A stretch of 45,954 nucleotides of DNA from the NCBI RefSeq assembly GCF_008120935.1, contig NZ_RDBO01000016.1, positions 1-45,954 on the forward strand, written 5' to 3'. Each line of letters begins with the position of its first letter. Positions within the stretch are counted from its first letter, which is position 1. Made by a program: the position numbers and the translations under genes. Shown in pieces: positions 32,584 through 45,954 of this stretch. Source of the DNA: Streptomyces sp. sk2.1 (GTDB lineage: Bacteria > Actinomycetota > Actinomycetes > Streptomycetales > Streptomycetaceae). The notes under the pieces were generated by a model, which had not been told where the DNA came from, did no database searches, and worked only from the letters and a program-made list of their open reading frames with translations.

Positions 32584-33927
32584 ATGTCGGAGCGTGTCGT
32601 GCCCGGCCGCACGGACGGCCTGATCACCCCGGTCGCCGCGGACGCCCTGTGGGCAGATCTGACGGCCGGCAGTGCTGTGCCGACGGCTTCCGGGGTGTTC
32701 ACCCGCTCTTCTGCCCGTGTCCGGGCGGGGTACGTCCTGCTCGGCGGCCGTGTGGTGGCGGCGGTGCGGGCGGGCGACGGCCGGTGGGGGGTTTTGGAGG
32801 TCGAGGTGCGCCGGGCGGCCGCGGAACTGAACGCGGTGGGGATGGACCGGCGGGACCTGGTCCGCATCGGCCCGTTCCGCGAGGCGCCGGGGCAGGAACA
32901 CGACGGGGAAACACCGCTGCGCTGGCGCCGGCACATCATGGGGGAACTGCGGGAGCCGGGCGGCTCCGACCGGGCAGCACGACGTGAAGGCGGCCGGCCG
33001 CACCATCTGGCGGGGATCGACTGGCGGCAGATGCTCGTGGAACGGACCCGCGGCGGGACGCAGCGCACGTGGTGGCTGCCGCGCGCCGCGGTCAGGCTGC
33101 TGGACGCGGCCGAGCACGCCGAGAAGCAGTGGGTGCAGGCCGCACGGACCGGCCGGGAGGGCGCAGCCGTCACCGGGCCGCCCTCCCGCCCCCGGCAGGC
33201 CCGGGACGCCGACGCTCGGCGGACGACGGGTCCCGAGAACCCCACCGCCGCACTGCGCCCGTACGGCAAGGAGCTGGAGGGCCAGCTGTACTCGGTGCTC
33301 AGCAGGAAGCCCGGCACCTCCCGCAAGGTGGCCGGGTGGGCGTGCGCCGTCTGCCGCACCGCGCCCGCCGCCGTGCTCGACCACTGCCACGAACACGGCT
33401 ACGTCCGCGCCCCCGTCTGCCAGTCCTGCAACACGCAGGAACGCCCCGACCACCTGTACAGCAACGACGTCCGCGTGGCGAACCGCTACAGACGCCTCTT
33501 CCACACCGATGCCGACGCCTGGCTCCGCCACTGGCACCGCTGCCCCGGCTGCCGTGCACGCACCACGCTGCCCCTGCCGCACCTCGCCGCATGGACCGCC
33601 CACGTGGCCTGCCGGTCGCTGCGCCCGACCCACCGCGCTCCCCGCGGGCGCAAGCCCTGCGGTGTCCTGCGCGTGTCCTGGACGGGCAGTCAGAACGCGC
33701 CCCGTTCCTGCCTGTTCACTGTCGCCGTCGACTTCTGCCCCTCCGGCGAGCACCGCGTCCTGGCGCGGGTTCCCTACCGCGAAGCCGTCGAGCGGTTCCG
33801 TGCCTGGCTGGCCGAGACGGCCCCCGCCGTGGCCGCCGCGGCCGGTCCCGACCGCCTGGACGGCCTCCCCACCCGATTCCGGCCGGTCATCGCGGACACC
33901 AGCGGCAAGGGGCTGGAGCTGTTCTGA
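32584..33927 (+). CDS. Recombination endonuclease VII-type (HNH/zinc) protein
   Basis: A 447-residue protein with a nuclease domain in the middle. 'CAVC' (254-257), 'LDHCHEHGYVRAPVC' (Asp266-His267 and the metal-binding His269) and 'CQSCNT' (279-284) make up the T4 endonuclease VII motif: two Cys pairs holding zinc and a DHxH-type catalytic site. A further 'CPGC' follows. The first 230 residues are an uncharacterised extension with a His/Arg/Trp-rich segment ('RRHIMGELREPGG', 'GIDWRQMLVERTRGGTQRTW'). T4 endo VII is about 157 residues, so this is a large multi-domain relative. Such proteins occur in actinophages and mobile elements. No ribosome-binding site is evident. Confidence 0.85.
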   Translation: MSERVVPGRTDGLITPVAADALWADLTAGSAVPTASGVFTRSSARVRAGYVLLGGRVVAAVRAGDGRWGVLEVEVRRAAAELNAVGMDRRDLVRIGPFREAPGQEHDGETPLRWRRHIMGELREPGGSDRAARREGGRPHHLAGIDWRQMLVERTRGGTQRTWWLPRAAVRLLDAAEHAEKQWVQAARTGREGAAVTGPPSRPRQARDADARRTTGPENPTAALRPYGKELEGQLYSVLSRKPGTSRKVAGWACAVCRTAPAAVLDHCHEHGYVRAPVCQSCNTQERPDHLYSNDVRVANRYRRLFHTDADAWLRHWHRCPGCRARTTLPLPHLAAWTAHVACRSLRPTHRAPRGRKPCGVLRVSWTGSQNAPRSCLFTVAVDFCPSGEHRVLARVPYREAVERFRAWLAETAPAVAAAAGPDRLDGLPTRFRPVIADTSGKGLELF

Positions 33928-34722
33928 ATGGGCACCGGGAGACCTGACATCCCGGAGAAGTGTGCGGCAGGGCCCTGCGGGGCGGGGCCGAGGGGCACGG
34001 TCGTTGGAGTCGCGTGTGCGGCTGGACCGGCCATGGGCAAAGATCGCAGATGTGCCGTGATCCCGCATGGGGGACTGTCCCCCATATCCCCGGTCCCCTC
34101 GCCGGTGGGGCAGAGGGGTGCACGGGATGCCGCGGCGTCGGAGGGCGGCCGGTGGCGGCCGTGCCGTCCGAGGCGGCGGGTCGGCGGCGTGCGGCCGGGT
34201 GATGGCCGGCCGAGGGAGTACGGCCGGGCGGTCGGTCCGGCGGGTATATGGGGGCAGGCGCGACACGCCATGGGGGACGCACGCGCCTCCGGTCGGCACC
34301 GCACGGCCCGGTCCGCCGCGCCTGCCTGTCGTGCGGGCCCACGGGGCTCGGCCGGTCGCCCGGTCGTCGTGAGCATGTGGCGGCCCGATCGGCCATCCGG
34401 TCGCCCGGCGCCGATGCGGCCCGCGCGGGCTCCGTCCGGTCGCACCCGCCGGTGAGCACAGTGGTGTGCGCTCCAGCCGCGGGAGGGCGTCCCGTCGAGG
34501 CGCGGGAGCCGTCCGTGGAGCGCCTCGTCCGCCCCACGAGGGCTTGCCCCGAAGGAACTTGGGGGATCATCCCGCATCCGCCGCCGCTGCGGCACCCGTT
34601 CTACTGATGTCCGGCCGGCGGTTCCCGCGGTGGCGTCCCGAGGGAGTGCCGTCGGTCCGAAATCTACTCGTGTCCCACAGCCAACAGGTGCCGTACGAAC
34701 AAGACATACAGGAGCGCACGAC
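33928..34722. other. 795-base gap without a convincing gene
   Basis: All frames are Arg/Pro/Gly-rich and lack motifs. The stretch contains a perfect 19-bp dyad at 34067-34085 and several further copies of a TGGGGGA-like word (near 34244, 34269 and 34559). It ends with the promoter region of the LuxR-type gene. Confidence 0.5.
34067..34085. promoter_or_regulatory. 19-bp palindrome in the long gap before the NRPS regulator
   Basis: ATGGGGGAC-T-GTCCCCCAT is a perfect inverted repeat 140 bases after the nuclease stop. It could be the nuclease terminator or a regulator-binding site. Confidence 0.5.
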
Positions 34723-35718
34723 ATGCGGACCTCTCTGGGTATCGACTCCGTTGCACGGAGGGTGTACATATCGATGGTCGACCGGCCCGGCGCGGAGGTG
34801 CCCGAGCTGGCCGAACAACTGCAGGAGACCGAGGAAACGGTCCGGGACGGGCTGGAGCGGCTTTCCGCCCTGCTGCTCGTCGTCCCGGGCGACTCCGCCA
34901 GCGGCTGGCGGCCGGTCGACCCGGAGGTCGGGCTGGCGGCGATGCTCACCCGGCAGCAGGAGGAACTGGCCCGCCACCGGCTCCAGGTGGAGGGCAGTCG
35001 GCTGGAGGTGACGCGGCTGCTGTCGGAGCGCGGGCGCGGCGGCCGGGAAAGCGTTCCGGACGTCAAGTGGCTGGCCGGCGCGGACGCCGTGTGGCGGCAC
35101 ATCACCTTCCTCGCCGATGAGTGCGCGAACGAATGGCTGACCGTCGGTCCGGCCGAGCGGCCGGACGCGGCGGCCTTCGAGGCCGGCCACTCGCTGGACG
35201 AGATCCTGCGGCAACGCGGTACGCCCGCTCGCGCCATCGTGCTGGAGAGCGTCCGCAACGACCCGGAGGCGACGGAGCGCCTGCGCCGGAACGAGGAGTG
35301 CGGCGGCGCCGTCCGCACCCTGCCGTCGCTGCCGGTGTGGATGATCGTCTCCGACCGCAGGCACGCCGTCGTGCCGGTCACGAGCGGCCGCAGTGTGGTC
35401 GGCGCGATGGCGTGCGGCGTCGAGTCGGTCACGGAAGCCTTCGCGACCCTGTTCGCCCGGCTGTGGAAGGAGGCCCTGCCGCTCGCGGAGGCACGCCCCC
35501 GTACCCGCGGCAACCTCTCCCTCCAGGAGCAGCACGTGCTCCGGCTGTGGGCGCAGGGGCTCACGGACGCGGCGGCGGCCCGCCGGATGGACGTCTCGCT
35601 GCGCACGGTGCGCCGGCTCTCGGAGAAGCTGACCGACCGGTTCGGTGCCCAGAGCCGGTTCCAGCTCGGCGCCCTCGCGCTCGCCAGCGGCGGCATCCGC
35701 GCCGAGGACATGGCCTGA
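34723..35718 (+). CDS. LuxR-type (TrmB-like N-terminus) transcriptional regulator of the NRPS locus
   Basis: A 331-residue regulator. The N-terminus resembles a winged HTH used in contact with DNA or partners ('YISMVDRPGAEVPELAEQLQ', 'ETEETVRDGLERLSALLLVV'). The middle carries a sensor-like domain ('LAGADAVWRHITFLADECAN', 'ARAIVLESVRNDPEATERL'). The C-terminal LuxR HTH is 'LSLQEQHVLRLWAQGLTDAA' then 'RMDVSLRTVRRLSEKLTDRF'. Proteins of this build occur as pathway-specific regulators in Streptomyces peptide clusters. ATG 34723 has AGGAG upstream. It is convergent with the NRPS gene, separated by a strong terminator. Confidence 0.88.
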   Translation: MRTSLGIDSVARRVYISMVDRPGAEVPELAEQLQETEETVRDGLERLSALLLVVPGDSASGWRPVDPEVGLAAMLTRQQEELARHRLQVEGSRLEVTRLLSERGRGGRESVPDVKWLAGADAVWRHITFLADECANEWLTVGPAERPDAAAFEAGHSLDEILRQRGTPARAIVLESVRNDPEATERLRRNEECGGAVRTLPSLPVWMIVSDRRHAVVPVTSGRSVVGAMACGVESVTEAFATLFARLWKEALPLAEARPRTRGNLSLQEQHVLRLWAQGLTDAAAARRMDVSLRTVRRLSEKLTDRFGAQSRFQLGALALASGGIRAEDMA

Positions 35719-35745
35719 ACCGTCTCGCCCTGTGCGACTGGGCCC

Positions 35746-35785
35746 TGAAGGGGCCGGACCTCGTCGTCGAGGTCCGGCCCCTTCA
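35746..35785. terminator. Bidirectional terminator, 18-bp stem
   Basis: TGAAGGGGCCGGACCTCG (35746-35763) pairs perfectly with 35768-35785 around a 4-base loop. It lies between the convergent LuxR-type gene and NRPS gene and would end both transcripts. Confidence 0.93.
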
Positions 35786-35805
35786 CGGTGTGGCACGGGG
35801 TGCGG

Positions 35806-44664
<8,859 letters not shown>

Positions 44665-45040
44665 CGTTCTCTCCCCATCGTCAGAACATCGTCAGCGGTA
44701 CAAGCGGTTCACGGGCGGCACGTCGTACGGCGCGCGGCAAGGGGCGGGGCGGGGGCCTCCGGGCGGGCCGGGGACCGTGCCGCCGGCGGAACCGCGGCCG
44801 CCGGCGCCGAACGTCCGCGACGAGCAGGCTAGGACGGGCGGACGCACGACCCCAGTGGACACAAATGACTCCCCCGGGGATGGTCACAACTGCCCAGTGC
44901 CGCTCGCGATCACCGCTGGCCACCATGGACGGCGTTACCAACGCCCAGCCCGGACGCCCCCACGGAGGGCGATTTCACGGGTACCCGGCCCGATCACAGT
45001 GGTCGCGGCCCCATCACGGTGTCGAGAGGAAAAGCCGGTC
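44665..45040. other. Divergent promoter region, NRPS and glutamate mutase
   Basis: The 376 bases between the NRPS start and the mutase start hold no gene in any frame. They must contain both promoters. A less GC-rich patch around 44860-44910 is the most likely promoter zone. The missing half of the first C domain is not encoded here in any frame. Confidence 0.6.
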
Positions 45041-45511
45041 GTGTACCCGCATAGCCAGCCCCCGGACAGTCCGCGCCACGCGGTCCTGACCACCATCGCC
45101 TCGGACTCGCACACCTGGAACCTGCTCTTCCTGCAGCTACTGCTGGAGGAGCAGGGCTGGGAAGTCACCAATCTCGGTGCGTGCGTCCCGGTCGACGTCC
45201 TGATCGAGGAGGCCACGGCCCGTACGCCCGACCTCATCGTCGTCAGCACGGTCAACGGACACGGTGCCGAGGAGGCCACGGGCCTGGCCCGCGCGGTGCG
45301 TGCCGTGCCGGCGCTGGCCGAGGTGCCGCTCGTCGTCGGAGGCAAGCTGGACACCTCGGGCGCCGTCGCCCCGGAGGTCCACGACTCGCTCACCGACGCC
45401 GGCTTCGACGCCGTCCTGACCGGCCCGAACGCCGTCCCCGGGCTGCTCGCCCTGCTCGACGCCCTGCCCGAGCACCGGCACGGAAGGCCCCACGCCGATG
45501 CCGTCCGCTGA
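45041..45511 (+). CDS. glmS: Glutamate mutase (methylaspartate mutase) S subunit, B12-binding
   Basis: A 156-residue cobalamin-binding small subunit. The B12-binding fold is seen in 'VLTTIASDSHTWNLLFLQLL' (Asp22-x-His24, the base-off ligand motif), 'GWEVTNLGACVPVDVLI', 'LIVVSTVNGHGAEE' and 'PLVVGGKLDTSG'. With the E subunit it would interconvert L-glutamate and (2S,3S)-3-methylaspartate by radical carbon-skeleton rearrangement. The usual DxHxxG reads Asp-Ser-His-Thr-Trp-Asn here, with Asn in place of Gly. I recall this Trp-Asn form from actinobacterial antibiotic-cluster mutases. GTG 45041 has AGAGGA upstream. It overlaps the E-subunit gene by 14 bases and is divergent from the NRPS. Confidence 0.9.
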   Translation: MYPHSQPPDSPRHAVLTTIASDSHTWNLLFLQLLLEEQGWEVTNLGACVPVDVLIEEATARTPDLIVVSTVNGHGAEEATGLARAVRAVPALAEVPLVVGGKLDTSGAVAPEVHDSLTDAGFDAVLTGPNAVPGLLALLDALPEHRHGRPHADAVR

Positions 45512-45954
45512 ACCCGCCCCCGCCGGCGGCGCCTTCCACCGCTTCGTCGCCGAGGCCGCCCGCACCGGCAGCCTCGTCGTGCAGCCCCGCATGGGCTTCG
45601 CCGACCCCGCCCTGATGCGCACCGGCCTGATCGCCACCCGTGCCGCCGACGCCACCACCGTCGGCACCCTCACCCTGGACAGCTTCACCCGCGTCGGTGA
45701 TTACGCCGCCGCCGCCCGCGCCGTCGCCCAGGACCACCACCTCAACGGCTACCCGCTGGTCAGCATGCCCGTCGAGACCACCACCGGTCTCCTCGACGGC
45801 GTCCACGGGCCCGAGTTCCCGGTCCAGGTACGGCACGGCTCGGCACGGCCCGGCCGGATCGTCGAAGCCCTCATCGCCGCCGGGCTCGACGCCACCGAGG
45901 GCGGCCCCGTCTCCTACTGCCTGCCCTACGGCCGCACCCCGCTGGCCACCTCGG
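45498..45954 (+). CDS. glmE: Glutamate mutase E subunit, truncated by window edge
   Basis: The first 152 residues of the catalytic large subunit. After a short leader ('MPSAEPAPAGGAFHRFVAEA') it reads 'SLVVQPRMGFADPALMRTGL', 'VGTLTLDSFTRVGDYAAAAR', 'LNGYPLVSMPVETT' and 'FPVQVRHGSARPGRIVEALI', matching the N-terminal part of the methylaspartate mutase TIM barrel, including the R-H-G-x-x-R-P segment. The remaining 250-300 residues lie beyond the window. ATG 45498 overlaps the S-subunit stop, so the two are coupled and should be made in balance. 3-Methylaspartate is a building block of acidic lipopeptides (friulimicin type) and of beta-amino-acid starters in macrolactams (vicenistatin type), so it probably feeds this cluster. 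Confidence 0.88.
   Translation, partial: MPSAEPAPAGGAFHRFVAEAARTGSLVVQPRMGFADPALMRTGLIATRAADATTVGTLTLDSFTRVGDYAAAARAVAQDHHLNGYPLVSMPVETTTGLLDGVHGPEFPVQVRHGSARPGRIVEALIAAGLDATEGGPVSYCLPYGRTPLATS

Noticed and set aside
33960..34570. Several 80-230-codon frames on both strands before the LuxR-type gene
   Set aside because: All are Arg/Pro/Gly-rich with no motif or start signal. None is better than the others.

Overview
The window is high-GC DNA that reads as Streptomyces or a close actinobacterial relative. Codon third positions are nearly all G or C, GTG starts are frequent, translationally coupled genes overlap by 1 to 4 bases, and the gene families are typical of the genus: a PucR-type regulator, NarL-type two-component pairs, Spo0M with TatA, DUF4232 and DUF6223 proteins, DHA2 exporters and a large NRPS. 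The mosaic of small regulators, IS remnants and secondary-metabolism genes suggests an accessory region, possibly a chromosome arm.

Bases 1-18,200 are a patchwork. A PucR-type regulator runs in from the left edge. It is followed by a graveyard (1.1-2.1 kb) holding the 5' end of a butanediol-dehydrogenase gene and remnants of IS5-like and ISL3-like transposases, then a DHFR-family protein, a nonsense-broken phage-like HTH gene containing an in-frame 9-bp minisatellite, a lipoprotein and a small DUF6225-like protein. A minus-strand pair encodes a GNAT-aminotransferase fusion and a CdsA-like cytidylyltransferase. Next come a 0.37-kb internally deleted IS derivative with terminal inverted repeats, a LysR regulator divergent from a hexapeptide acetyltransferase, a two-component pair, a DUF6223 protein and another truncated IS5 transposase. 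Abutting that IS scar is a two-gene operon for an isochorismatase and a free-standing aryl carrier protein, closed by a 26-bp-stem terminator. The tatA and spo0M pair follows, then a scar where the 3' end of etfA meets a Ser/Thr kinase gene that has lost its 5' end, then a DUF4232 lipoprotein.

Bases 18,800-27,650 hold a second two-component pair and an iron-siderophore uptake locus: AraC regulator, iron-box-like site, FecE/FhuC-type ATPase, binding lipoprotein, fused FecCD permease and a C39-like protein. As given, two of its genes are broken: the AraC gene by a one-base insertion in a G7 tract, and the binding-protein gene by an in-frame TGA where relatives usually have Trp. Bases 27,900-33,930 hold a TetR regulator with an N-terminal Cys4 motif, divergent from a DHA2 exporter across a 19-bp palindrome, then an unrecognised 568-aa Cys-rich protein and an endonuclease-VII-type nuclease.

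Bases 34,700-45,954 are a nonribosomal peptide locus: a LuxR-type regulator, a convergent three-module NRPS of 2,952 aa (vestigial C, then A-T, C-A-T, C-A-T, no thioesterase), and, divergently transcribed from it, the two subunits of a B12-dependent glutamate mutase, the second cut by the window edge. The adenylation pockets read as Asn-like, Leu-like and an unusual Leu-like variant. The mutase points to 3-methylaspartate as a precursor, probably used by modules outside the window.
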